NCBI GenBank assembly: GCA_002345725.1
Contig: DDWP01000085.1
Span: 7,435-20,577 of the forward strand
Direction of reading: 5' to 3'
Origin: Candidatus Shapirobacteria bacterium UBA2283
GTDB lineage: Bacteria > Patescibacteriota > Microgenomatia > UBA12405
DNA length: 13,143 nt
Made by a program: the position numbers and the translations under genes. A model generated the notes under the pieces. That model saw nothing but the letters and a program-made list of their open reading frames with translations. It ran no database searches and was not told the DNA's origin. Of this stretch, positions 1-6,932 are shown piece after piece (within the stretch, counting starts at the first letter, position 1; every line of letters begins with the position of its first letter).

Positions 1-1
1 A

Positions 2-151
2 TTAAATCCGGGAATAGAGAATGGGGATGTGGTGGCAGTGCACTGGGGAAGAGTGGCTAAGAAACTGACTCCAGAGGAAGTGGAGAAGCTTGAGTATTGG
101 ACAAGAGTGGTTTTAGAGAATATAGAAATAGACAAAAACCTAGAAAGATAG
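2..151 (+). CDS. C-terminal fragment, possibly DUF6390 family
   Basis: An open frame enters from the left edge and ends at TAG 149-151, giving 49 residues without a start. It contains GDVVAVHWGRVAKKLTPEEV followed by a helical Leu/Tyr/Trp/Thr stretch. From memory, a 'GD-V-(S/A)-(L/V)-H-W ... LTP ... L ... T' ending resembles the C-terminus of DUF6390 proteins, whose function is unknown. The coding look (hydrophilic helix, many Glu/Lys, no low complexity) supports a real gene end. It runs tail-to-tail into the DMT transporter gene and overlaps its last 31 codons. The family call is tentative because only the tail is visible. Confidence 0.5.
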   Translation, partial: LNPGIENGDVVAVHWGRVAKKLTPEEVEKLEYWTRVVLENIEIDKNLER

Positions 152-983
152 TTAGACTGGGGAGAGTAAATAGCACCAGCCAATTATGAGTAACGAAGAT
201 AACGGATAATAGATTAGTGATTAGAGTGGAAGCAACTAGAACTGAGGTAACTACAGTCACCGGAGCAAACTTTAGAGCACGATACCAGGTAGTAGTATAT
301 AGAAATAAAGTAATGATGGTGGCAGACAACCAGAACAGTTGTGATGAAGAGAGTCCAGGTAAATTCAATATAGACTTAGGATAAAAAATTATAGAAGCGG
401 TCAGTAGCATAAGTGAACCAATACCTAAGCGAGCGGCAACTACGAGATCTGGGTCGACTGTCGATAAAATCTTTTTTGCCAAAATATTTTCTACGGCCCA
501 AAATATAGTAGCAACCAAAATCATCAATTCGCCGATAGAAAATTGAAACTTAGTAAAACCACCAATAAATAAATTGCCAAAAAAGAGTAAGGTGGTGGCA
601 ATGATTTGGAGTCGGGAAAGTTTTTCTTTAAGTAGTGGGATAGCTAAAATGGCTACCCAGACAACTAAGGTTTTATGAATTAAAGCAGCGTTGATGGCCG
701 GAACTAAGGATAAGCCAGTGAAATAAAGATAAAATGGCAGGAAACCACCAACAAGACCAATTGAGAGTAAGTATTTTATTTCTCGGGATTTTAGCTTTTT
801 AATTAGCGATATCTTTTTAGAAAAGATGATTAGGGCGAAAACTAAAAGAGCGACAGCACTGTTTTTGACAGTGGTAAAAACTAAAGCTGGCTGAATGGCA
901 CTGACGGCATATTTATTAATAAAGATAGAAATTCCCGAAACTATGGTAGTAAGGATGGCAAAATGAATACCATTAATTTTCAT
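57..983 (-). CDS. EamA/DMT-superfamily inner-membrane transporter
   Basis: This 308-residue protein has about ten hydrophobic segments (roughly residues 5-25, 33-53, 70-90, 97-117, 126-142, 149-170, 180-199, 214-235, 242-263 and 270-290). That matches two EamA repeats of the drug/metabolite transporter superfamily in length and topology. The repeat-like 'FWAVENILAKKIL' stretch near residue 161 starts the second half. Family members export or import metabolites, amino acids or drugs, and the substrate cannot be read here. The ATG at 983-981 lies 2 nt after the TAA of the upstream synthetase-reductase gene, so the two are almost certainly cotranscribed and translationally coupled. No clear Shine-Dalgarno is seen. 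The last 31 codons overlap an opposing gene, and the hydrophilic Ser/Pro-rich tail after residue 290 falls inside that overlap. Confidence 0.9.
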   Translation of the reverse strand: MKINGIHFAILTTIVSGISIFINKYAVSAIQPALVFTTVKNSAVALLVFALIIFSKKISLIKKLKSREIKYLLSIGLVGGFLPFYLYFTGLSLVPAINAALIHKTLVVWVAILAIPLLKEKLSRLQIIATTLLFFGNLFIGGFTKFQFSIGELMILVATIFWAVENILAKKILSTVDPDLVVAARLGIGSLMLLTASIIFYPKSILNLPGLSSSQLFWLSATIITLFLYTTTWYRALKFAPVTVVTSVLVASTLITNLLSVIFVTHNWLVLFTLPSLTIFLGFCLFLYSLKPLLSNTQASPLPLESVS

Positions 984-985
984 AC

Positions 986-3811
986 TTAATATTTTTCTTG
1001 ATAAATTCTGTCGGCAGGACAGCCGGCCTGAGAAAGGATTTTGGCGGCTTCATCGACCATTGATTTGTTGCCACAGATATAGGCACTGCAATTTGAAGCA
1101 TCAGCAAATTCTTTTTTGACGTAATCAGTAAGATGTCCAGTATAACCAGTCCAACTGTCCCCTGGTTTTGATAAAACTAATTTGTATTTAAAATTAGGAT
1201 ATTTCTTTTCTAATTCTGTGAAATGATTTTGCCAAAAGATGTCATCTTGAAAACGAAGTCCAAAATAAAATGTAACGGGTTTGTCGACTTTATCTAAAAC
1301 TGATTCAAGAATACAACGAAGAGGGCTACAGCCAGAACCGGTACCTAGAAAAAGTATATTTTCAGCCCCATCGTCGGGTTTAAAAGTAAAATGACCAAAT
1401 GGACCACGATAATTTATGGTGTCGCCAACTTTAAGGTTTTCAAAATAAATAGAACCAAGACCACCAGGGCTAGTATCGACGAGTAGCTCTATCTTGTCTT
1501 GGTCGATGGTTCCAGCGATAGAGTAGGCATTGATTTTCTGGTCGTTGATCTTGATAGTGATAAACTGACCTGGATCATAGGAAAGTGGTGCTTCTGGCTT
1601 AATTAGAAAACGGTGGAATTTGGTGGTAAGAATCTCGTGAGAAATCACTTTGGCTTGTTGAAAACTGGGAGGTGTCGGGGTAACGATAGGTGCTTTGGTA
1701 ATAGCTGGCTGATCTTTAAGAATAACTTTAGCGTCAAGGCCAAAAGTGCCATCGTAAGTAATGACGACAGGATTTATTTCGACTTCAGAAATCTCAGGAT
1801 TAGACTCGACGAGCAGGCTCAAACGAACCATAATTTCGGTTAACTGGCTAATATCATGTGGTTTGTCACCACGGTAACCGTTTAACAGAGGATAAACTTT
1901 TGATTCTGATATGAGTTTCTTGGCGGAATCAGTGGTTATAGGTAACAGGTGAAGATTTCTATCGACCACCAACTCAGCGAGTTTGCCGCCGGCTCCAAAA
2001 AGCATGACTGGACCAAAAACAGAATCGTTTTTGACACCAACGATAACTTCTATTCCTGAACCAATCTGTTGTTGGATTTGGATAGTAAGGCCTTGTTTAA
2101 CTTCTTCGTCTAAATTTTCTACAGCCTGACCAATCTTGTTCCAGGCTACAGAGAATTCCTCAAAACTATTGATGTTGGTAATAACTCCACCGACGTCGGC
2201 TTTATGTAAAAGTTTGGGTGAAGATATCTTTAAGACTACAGGAAAGCCAATTTTCCCAACAAACTCTTGGGCTTGGGTAATATCCATGGTAGAAAGTGAA
2301 GCAGGGACAGGGATGCCAGCAGAAACGATAAGATCGGTGGCAGAAGAAAGAGATTTTTTGATTTTGTCTTGATCTAAAACAATGTCTTTGGTGGCAGGTA
2401 CAGTTTCAGACTGGGCGTTTCGCCAAGATTGCCAGGCCCACATGAGAGAAATTGTCTTGATAGCTCTCTCAGGGAAAGGGAAGGAGGGAATACGACAATC
2501 ATTAAGAACTTTTTCACCCGAAGCAGTGACTCCCCCGCCAATAAAAGAACAAAGAATCGGTTGGGGGTATTTTTTGCTCATGGCGCCGATAATTTGGGCG
2601 GTCTTCTCGATCTGAGTCATTAATTGAGGTGTCAGAATAACCACTACTGATTGGACGGATTTTTCTTGAAGAACTATTTCTAAAGCCTGACCAAAACGGT
2701 CGGCCAAAGCATCGCCTAAAACATCAACAGGGTTGACAAAACTAGCCATGCGAGGAAGACACTCAGATAGTTTTTGCTTAGTATCTTCACTAAATTCAGC
2801 GAGTTCAAGACCAAGACTATTGATAGTATCGGTACTCAAAACAGCTGGACCACCAGCGTTGGTAATAACGGCAACTTTTGGGCCGAGAGGAACATTCTCC
2901 CAAGCAAAGGTGCGAGCAACATCAAAAAAATCTCCTAACTCAGCACAGCGAATAATACCGGCCTGTTTTAAGGCAGTATCGAGAACATTGTCTTCGCCAG
3001 CAATAGCACCGGTGTGAGAATGCATGGCTTTGAGGGCACCGGCTGATTTTCCAGGCTTTAACATGAAGATTGGATTTTTGAGGGAAATTTCTCTAGCGGT
3101 CTTAATAAATTCAGGGCCATTAGTGATAGATTCGAGGTAAAGACCGATGGGAAAAAGTTTGGAAAGACCGGCATTGTCGGGAATTGGAGCTGGTTGCTGA
3201 GTCGACCAAAATTTAAGTATGTCGTTTTCACTAAGAACGGCCTTGTTACCGACAGTGACAAAATCTTTAAAACCAAGCCCAGTGGCTTCGCACCAGTCAA
3301 AAAGAGCGGCCGCGATAGCACCGGATTGAGAAATAAGACGTAGACTACCATTGTTGGTAATCACTTTTCCAAAAGTGACATTAACAGGGGTGTCGTTGTT
3401 GGCAAAACCAAGACAGTTTGGACCAAGTAGATTAAGTTGATATTTGCTGGCTATGGCAACCAACTCTTGCTCTAATTTGACTCCCTCTGGCCCGATTTCT
3501 TTGTAGCCGGCGGTATAAACTAGAACATTCTTGATACCTTTTTGACCAATTTCTTCAAGAACGGTAGGAACAACAGAAGAAGGGACAGCAATAACTGCCA
3601 AGTCGGGAACTTCAGGAAGGCTCGTAACGTTGGGGTAAAATTTGAGATTACCGATCTGGGTGACGTTAGGGTTAATTGGATAGATCTTACCCCTGTACCC
3701 AGAGAGGATAATATTTTTTAAGGTGATTGAGCCGACTTTCTCGGGGTTTTCGGAAGCACCAATAATAGCTAAAGATTTTGGAGAAAAAAGTCCAGTTAAA
3801 TCACGAGTCAT
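986..3811 (-). CDS. ADP-forming acyl-CoA synthetase fused to a ferredoxin-NADP reductase-like domain
   Basis: This is a 941-residue fusion. Residues 1-130 form a CoA-binding Rossmann domain (SLAIIGAS, YPINPN, LLGPNCLG). Residues about 145-465 are two succinyl-CoA-synthetase-like domains with the phosphohistidine motif SHTGAIAG (His266) and a likely stabilising Glu227. Residues about 480-700 are an ATP-grasp domain (HKADVGGV 536-543, GAGGKLAELV, EVEINPV). Together they resemble archaeal-type acetyl/acyl-CoA synthetase, which interconverts acyl-CoA + ADP + Pi and acid + ATP + CoA. A Pro/Thr-rich linker (about 702-716) leads to an FNR-like module: a flavin-binding barrel (YSIAG 763-767, GPFGHF 803-808) and an NAD(P) domain (LGTGSGCSP 822-830, CGNKSMV 913-919, terminal Glu-Lys-Tyr). 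The usual Arg of the RxYS flavin motif is Asn761. No iron-sulfur Cys cluster is visible. The acyl substrate and redox partner are unknown. It is first in an operon with the DMT gene. Confidence 0.9.
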   Translation of the reverse strand: MTRDLTGLFSPKSLAIIGASENPEKVGSITLKNIILSGYRGKIYPINPNVTQIGNLKFYPNVTSLPEVPDLAVIAVPSSVVPTVLEEIGQKGIKNVLVYTAGYKEIGPEGVKLEQELVAIASKYQLNLLGPNCLGFANNDTPVNVTFGKVITNNGSLRLISQSGAIAAALFDWCEATGLGFKDFVTVGNKAVLSENDILKFWSTQQPAPIPDNAGLSKLFPIGLYLESITNGPEFIKTAREISLKNPIFMLKPGKSAGALKAMHSHTGAIAGEDNVLDTALKQAGIIRCAELGDFFDVARTFAWENVPLGPKVAVITNAGGPAVLSTDTINSLGLELAEFSEDTKQKLSECLPRMASFVNPVDVLGDALADRFGQALEIVLQEKSVQSVVVILTPQLMTQIEKTAQIIGAMSKKYPQPILCSFIGGGVTASGEKVLNDCRIPSFPFPERAIKTISLMWAWQSWRNAQSETVPATKDIVLDQDKIKKSLSSATDLIVSAGIPVPASLSTMDITQAQEFVGKIGFPVVLKISSPKLLHKADVGGVITNINSFEEFSVAWNKIGQAVENLDEEVKQGLTIQIQQQIGSGIEVIVGVKNDSVFGPVMLFGAGGKLAELVVDRNLHLLPITTDSAKKLISESKVYPLLNGYRGDKPHDISQLTEIMVRLSLLVESNPEISEVEINPVVITYDGTFGLDAKVILKDQPAITKAPIVTPTPPSFQQAKVISHEILTTKFHRFLIKPEAPLSYDPGQFITIKINDQKINAYSIAGTIDQDKIELLVDTSPGGLGSIYFENLKVGDTINYRGPFGHFTFKPDDGAENILFLGTGSGCSPLRCILESVLDKVDKPVTFYFGLRFQDDIFWQNHFTELEKKYPNFKYKLVLSKPGDSWTGYTGHLTDYVKKEFADASNCSAYICGNKSMVDEAAKILSQAGCPADRIYQEKY

Positions 3812-3817
3812 AGTATT

Positions 3818-3823
3818 AGATTA
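3818..3823 (-). promoter_or_regulatory. Possible -10 element for the synthetase-reductase gene
   Basis: On the minus strand TAATCT is followed by 6 nt and then the ATG at 3811. This is the spacing that would put the transcription start on the start codon. The hexamer is a weak match to TATAAT, no convincing -35 is seen, and a run of eight T lies just upstream. It is supported mainly by the same layout at other genes in the window. Confidence 0.35.
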
Positions 3824-3878
3824 ACAAAAAAAAGACTACTCGTCGCGCAGAAAGATCCTGATAAGATTTAAGGCAAGG

Positions 3879-3884
3879 TATAAT
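3879..3884 (+). promoter_or_regulatory. Perfect -10 box (TATAAT) for the nucleotidyltransferase
   Basis: GG-TATAAT sits immediately before the start region. ATG codons follow at 3887 and 3890, and the nominal TTG at 3884 overlaps the last base of the box. Transcription starting about 6-7 nt downstream would begin at or near the ATG at 3890, giving a leaderless message. No good -35 is seen. Confidence 0.6.
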
Positions 3885-3889
3885 TGATG

Positions 3890-4582
3890 ATGAAGAACAT
3901 TCCAAATGAGATACAAGCTGTGTTAGAGAAGATTTGGACAGAGACAAATCCGGAGTCGATGTTTTTGTATGGATCAAGTGCGAGGGATGACTTTGATGAG
4001 GCGAGTGATTTTGAGGTCGGATTGGTGTTTCAAAAAGAAAAAAAGGTTCCCAGAAGTGAACTAGCAAAATATCATGATTTCAAAAATTTAAAACTCTATC
4101 CTTTTGTATTAGAAGAGTTGGAAGTTGGAAAAATTGATACACCATTTCCTAAAGCAATATATTTAAGTAGTTTAAGAGATGGAGGAAAGACAATTTTTGG
4201 AAAAGAAGTTAGAGAGATTATTAAAGAAGTCAAGATAGATATGATAGATTTAGTGGAAAGCTTGGGGTTTTCTTTAGGAAGAGCATATTGTGCAGTAGTG
4301 TCGTCGAGACAAAATGACATGGTAGCAGTACAAGAGAATTTCAGTAAAGCAGTATTTTATGGACTGCAAATAAAGATATTTCTGAAAACAAATAAACTAG
4401 TTCATTCTTACGAACAGATTGTTAAAGAAATAGGAATTAGAGAAGATATAGAACTAATTGAAAATGCGATGAAGGTGAGAAAAGATATCAGTAGCATTGA
4501 GATTCCTATGCTCTACAGAGCAATTAGTTTTCTAAACGAAATTCTGGAAGAGGTAAGAAACGGCGAAACTTCGGATGTTTGA
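3890..4582 (+). CDS. Nucleotidyltransferase-fold protein with helical (HEPN/KNTase-like) C-terminus
   Basis: From the ATG at 3890 the protein has 230 residues. The N-terminal domain carries the polymerase-beta-superfamily signature: Gly28-Ser29, ten residues, then Asp40-Phe-Glu42-Val, with 'YGSSARDDFDEASDFEV' clearly visible. Two metal carboxylates are therefore in place. A third, expected on a later strand, is not certain. The later 'GGKTIFGKEV' is typical of the end of the fold in minimal nucleotidyltransferases. Residues about 105-230 are helical and resemble the HEPN or kanamycin-nucleotidyltransferase C-terminal bundle, but I see no HEPN RxxxxH motif. Such proteins transfer AMP or other nucleotides to proteins, RNA or drugs, and the target is unknown. 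A TTG at 3884 is in frame but overlaps a perfect -10 box, so 3887 or 3890 is preferred. The gene ends in TGA. Confidence 0.75.
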   Translation: MKNIPNEIQAVLEKIWTETNPESMFLYGSSARDDFDEASDFEVGLVFQKEKKVPRSELAKYHDFKNLKLYPFVLEELEVGKIDTPFPKAIYLSSLRDGGKTIFGKEVREIIKEVKIDMIDLVESLGFSLGRAYCAVVSSRQNDMVAVQENFSKAVFYGLQIKIFLKTNKLVHSYEQIVKEIGIREDIELIENAMKVRKDISSIEIPMLYRAISFLNEILEEVRNGETSDV

Positions 4583-4606
4583 TATTTGACTTCGGGTAAT
4601 ATTCGG
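4570..4606 (+). repeat. Three helically phased TTCGG direct repeats before the Bro-N gene
   Basis: TTCGG occurs at 4570-4574, 4591-4595 and 4602-4606, with starts 21 and 11 bases apart, close to whole helical turns. The last copy abuts the -10 of the promoter. The same pair with the same 11-base offset occurs at 10029-10044 before the small hydrophobic ORF. A regulator binding site is a guess. Confidence 0.35.
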
Positions 4607-4614
4607 TATATAAA
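4586..4614 (+). promoter_or_regulatory. Consensus-like -35/-10 promoter for the Bro-N gene
   Basis: TTGACT (4586-4591), a 17-base spacer, then TATAAA (4609-4614) is the best sigma-70-type promoter in the window. The predicted start of transcription is near 4621, leaving a leader of about 13-19 nt without a Shine-Dalgarno site before the TTG at 4634 or ATG at 4640. Confidence 0.6.
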
Positions 4615-4639
4615 TAATTAAGTTAATAATTCTTTGGCT

Positions 4640-5239
4640 ATGGATACAACTAAGATTGCTTTGTTTAGAGGTAAAGAAGTTAGAAGTATTGTTTTTCAAA
4701 ATGAATGGTGGTTCTCGATTATCGACGTGATAAGAGTGTTAACAGATAGTGATAGACCAAGTGCATATTGGACAGCTATGAAAGTTAGAGTAAAAACCGA
4801 AGATGGATTTCAGTTATCTACAATTTGTAGACAACTGAAACTTGTCAGTAGTGATGGTAAAAAATATGATACTGATTGTTCAAACATAGAAGGTATCTTT
4901 AGGATTATCCAATCAATTCCATCACCAAAGGCTGAACCATTTAAACGATGGCTGGCTAAGGTAGGTTATGAAAGAGTCCAAGAAATTGAAGATCCTGAAC
5001 TGGGATCAAAACGAGAAAATCTACGTGACCATATGGATGACTTTGAATTAATCTTTACAATGTTAGGCGAGAGATCAACAACTGAAATCCATAAGGTAGA
5101 AGATTCGAAAGGGGTAATTAAGCTTAAAGATGATGCCAATCGTGGTGGTAGAATTGCCGGAAATGCAAGAAAAGAACTAGAAACAGAGCTAAAGAGATCG
5201 GTGGTTTCAAAAAAGAACCAACTGAAAATTAAAGGATAA
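4640..5239 (+). CDS. Bro-N domain protein, phage antirepressor-like
   Basis: The protein has 199 residues from the ATG at 4640, or 201 from an in-frame TTG at 4634. The N-terminal half reads as a Bro-N domain: a strand (IALFRGKEVRSIVF), then NEWWFSIIDVIRVLTDSDRP, and later 'GIFRIIQSIPSPKAEPFKRWLAKVG', which is typical of BRO/antirepressor proteins. The C-terminal part (DDFELIFTMLGERSTTEI, then GGRIAGNARKELE) matches the conserved tail of bacterial chromosomal BRO-family members. Bro-N domains bind DNA. In phages they act as antirepressors, but in bacterial chromosomes the role is usually unknown. No integrase, repressor or phage structural gene is visible nearby, so it is an orphan here. The next gene starts 18 nt downstream. 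Confidence 0.85.
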   Translation: MDTTKIALFRGKEVRSIVFQNEWWFSIIDVIRVLTDSDRPSAYWTAMKVRVKTEDGFQLSTICRQLKLVSSDGKKYDTDCSNIEGIFRIIQSIPSPKAEPFKRWLAKVGYERVQEIEDPELGSKRENLRDHMDDFELIFTMLGERSTTEIHKVEDSKGVIKLKDDANRGGRIAGNARKELETELKRSVVSKKNQLKIKG

Positions 5240-5245
5240 TAATGG

Positions 5246-5251
5246 TAGAAT
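5246..5251 (+). promoter_or_regulatory. -10 element for the ABC-F gene
   Basis: GG-TAGAAT is followed by exactly 6 nt and then the ATG at 5258, which would give a leaderless message. The -35 region (around 5222-5228, CTGAAAA) is weak. The site lies just past the TAA stop of the Bro-N gene. Confidence 0.5.
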
Positions 5252-5257
5252 GTACCC

Positions 5258-6706
5258 ATGATTTTGGGGAAAAACATACATTATGGATTTGGAAAGGAGC
5301 CGATATTCAATGGGGCGGATTTTTACATAGGTAAAAACCAGAAAGTAGGACTAGTGGGAGCGAACGGGGCAGGCAAATCGACACTATTTAAATTAATAAG
5401 TGGAGAAGACTCACCTGAAGAGGGTAAGTTGACTATTGATGGAACAGTATTGTCTGTACCACAAGAAGTAAAATACGACGCAGAGATGGAGAATGCGGAG
5501 TCGATTAGAAAATACTTGGATCCTAAAAATTTAAAAGAAGACTACGAGCTATCGAGAATTCTGGCAAAATTGGAACTAGGACAATTTGACCTCGAGAGTC
5601 CCCCACTAAATATGAGCGGTGGACAAAAGACAAAGCTGGCAATTGCCAGAGCACTGGTTGCTGAGCCAGACATACTATTACTAGATGAACCGACAAACTT
5701 TCTAGACACTGCTGGTAAAGAATGGGTGATGAACTTCTTGGGAAGATATCCAAAAACATTAATAGTAATTTCCCATGACTTGAATTTACTAGATAGTAAA
5801 ATAGACAAGATATTGGAAATAAATTTACAGAGTAGAAAGATTGATGAGTATGCGGGTAATTACACCGCCTATCTAAAACTGAAAGGTGACAAAGATGCAT
5901 TACTAGTACGACAAATTCATGTCCAAGAACGCCACATAGTACAAATGAAAAAAGGGTGGCTAAAGATGTCACACGTAAAGTCATCAAAGGGAGTAAGACA
6001 AAGACTACAGTTAGAGAAAAGAATTGTGCAAATGGAGGAAAAGTTGCCGGAGATGCCACCAGAGGCAAAGAGGATCAAGATAAATCTACCCGAGCCGAAT
6101 TGGGTGGGAAGTGTACCCTTGATCGCGGAAAAAATTAGCAAGTCTTATGGAACAAAAAATGTCTTAAGTGAAATCGATTTTGATATTAAACGCGGAGAAA
6201 GGATCGCTTTAATGGGGCCAAATGGAGTAGGTAAAAGTACTTTGATAAAAATTTTGATGGGAACAATAGAGCCAGATGAAGGAGCTATGGTCAAAGATGA
6301 AAAACTAGATATTGGTTATTACTCTCAAGAATTTGAGATATTTGACATGGAAAAGAATTTGATGGAGACGATGAAGGACTTTTGTAGTTTCCCTGAGCAA
6401 TTAATCAGGGGTCACTTGGGAAGGTTTTTGTTTTCTGGAGACAAAGTGTTTCAAAAAGTAAAAAGCTTGTCAGGAGGAGAGAAAACTAGATTGGCAATAG
6501 GAACATTGCTAGTACAGAAACATAATCTTTTGATATTGGACGAACCGACGACATATCTTGATGTATTATCACAAAGACTAATACTAGAAGCACTCAAGGC
6601 ATATAAAGGGGCGATGTTGATCGTATCTCATACTCCAGAGTTTATCGAAGGATTGAAACCAGAGAGAAAATTCTTGTTGCCGGAAAAGAAGTGGACTGTG
6701 ACATAA
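5258..6706 (+). CDS. ABC-F family ATPase (ribosome-associated type)
   Basis: This 482-residue protein has two nucleotide-binding domains on one chain and no membrane segments, as in ABC-F translation factors. The first domain has Walker A GANGAGKS (34-41), signature NMSGGQ (118-123), Walker B ILLLDE (139-144) and the switch His173. The second has GPNGVGKS (320-327), LSGGE (404-408), LLILDE (424-429) and His458. Between them, about residues 205-285, is a Lys/Arg/Gln-rich helical linker like the P-site-tRNA-interaction motif that reaches the ribosome's peptidyl-transferase centre. No arm insertion is evident, and the protein is shorter than the usual 530 or so residues. ABC-F proteins act in the cytoplasm on stalled ribosomes or protect against ribosome-targeting antibiotics. 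The subfamily cannot be decided from these residues. The second catalytic loop reads DEPTTYLD rather than the common DEPTNHLD. Confidence 0.93.
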   Translation: MILGKNIHYGFGKEPIFNGADFYIGKNQKVGLVGANGAGKSTLFKLISGEDSPEEGKLTIDGTVLSVPQEVKYDAEMENAESIRKYLDPKNLKEDYELSRILAKLELGQFDLESPPLNMSGGQKTKLAIARALVAEPDILLLDEPTNFLDTAGKEWVMNFLGRYPKTLIVISHDLNLLDSKIDKILEINLQSRKIDEYAGNYTAYLKLKGDKDALLVRQIHVQERHIVQMKKGWLKMSHVKSSKGVRQRLQLEKRIVQMEEKLPEMPPEAKRIKINLPEPNWVGSVPLIAEKISKSYGTKNVLSEIDFDIKRGERIALMGPNGVGKSTLIKILMGTIEPDEGAMVKDEKLDIGYYSQEFEIFDMEKNLMETMKDFCSFPEQLIRGHLGRFLFSGDKVFQKVKSLSGGEKTRLAIGTLLVQKHNLLILDEPTTYLDVLSQRLILEALKAYKGAMLIVSHTPEFIEGLKPERKFLLPEKKWTVT

Positions 6707-6735
6707 TAAATTAATTAAAAATTAAAAATAAAAAT

Positions 6736-6915
6736 ATGGATCATGGATGTAAATGTAATTGTTTTGTGTGTAAGGCTGGTAAGTTTTTAGGAATTTTGGA
6801 TGATTGTAGTAATAAAAAAGATTGCTGTAAGACCCCAGTAAAAAAAGTGGTGAAGAAAAAAGCTGTGGCTAAGAAAGTAGTAGCTAAAAAGAAAGTGGTG
6901 AAAAAGAAAAAATAA
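6736..6915 (+). CDS. Small Cys-rich protein with lysine-rich tail, unknown function
   Basis: The frame from ATG 6736 to TAA 6915 encodes 59 residues with two sharply different halves. Residues 1-35 hold seven Cys (5, 7, 9, 12, 24, 30, 31) plus His3, including MDHGCKCNCFVCKAG, and look like a small metal-binding module. Residues 36-59 consist only of Lys, Val and Ala (14 Lys, 7 Val, 3 Ala), like histone H1-type or HU-extension tails that bind nucleic acids. The start lies 29 nt after the ABC-F stop and the end is 17 nt before the glycosyltransferase ATG, filling the gap neatly. The region upstream is almost pure A/T. I do not recognise a named family. A zinc- or metal-dependent nucleic-acid-binding protein is an inference. 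Confidence 0.7.
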   Translation: MDHGCKCNCFVCKAGKFLGILDDCSNKKDCCKTPVKKVVKKKAVAKKVVAKKKVVKKKK

Positions 6916-6919
6916 AGAG

Positions 6920-6925
6920 TATAAG
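6920..6925 (+). promoter_or_regulatory. -10 element for the GT-C gene
   Basis: TATAAG is followed by 7 nt and then the ATG at 6933, the same near-leaderless spacing seen at other starts. It lies in the short gap after the small Cys-rich gene. The -35 region would fall inside that gene's A-rich tail and is not recognisable. Confidence 0.4.
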
Positions 6926-6932
6926 TTAATTG

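Noticed and set aside
2382..3017. Several + strand open frames opposite the synthetase-reductase gene
   Set aside because: They are antisense to conserved synthetase motifs and show no domain or start signals of their own.
3812..3850. T-run preceded by a GC-rich stretch on the minus strand, resembling a terminator
   Set aside because: No stable stem could be paired, and it lies between a start codon and its own upstream region rather than after a gene.
4634..5239. Bro-N gene as evidence of a prophage
   Set aside because: No integrase, structural, lysis or repressor genes and no attachment repeats are visible; orphan Bro-N genes occur widely in chromosomes.
5523..6068. Long minus-strand open frame (181 codons) opposite the ABC-F gene
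   Set aside because: It lies wholly antisense to well-supported Walker A/B and signature motifs, and its translation is Leu/Phe/Ser-rich with no recognisable domain.
6707..6735. A/T-only gap after the ABC-F gene as a riboswitch or terminator
   Set aside because: Only 29 bases with no stem-forming sequence.
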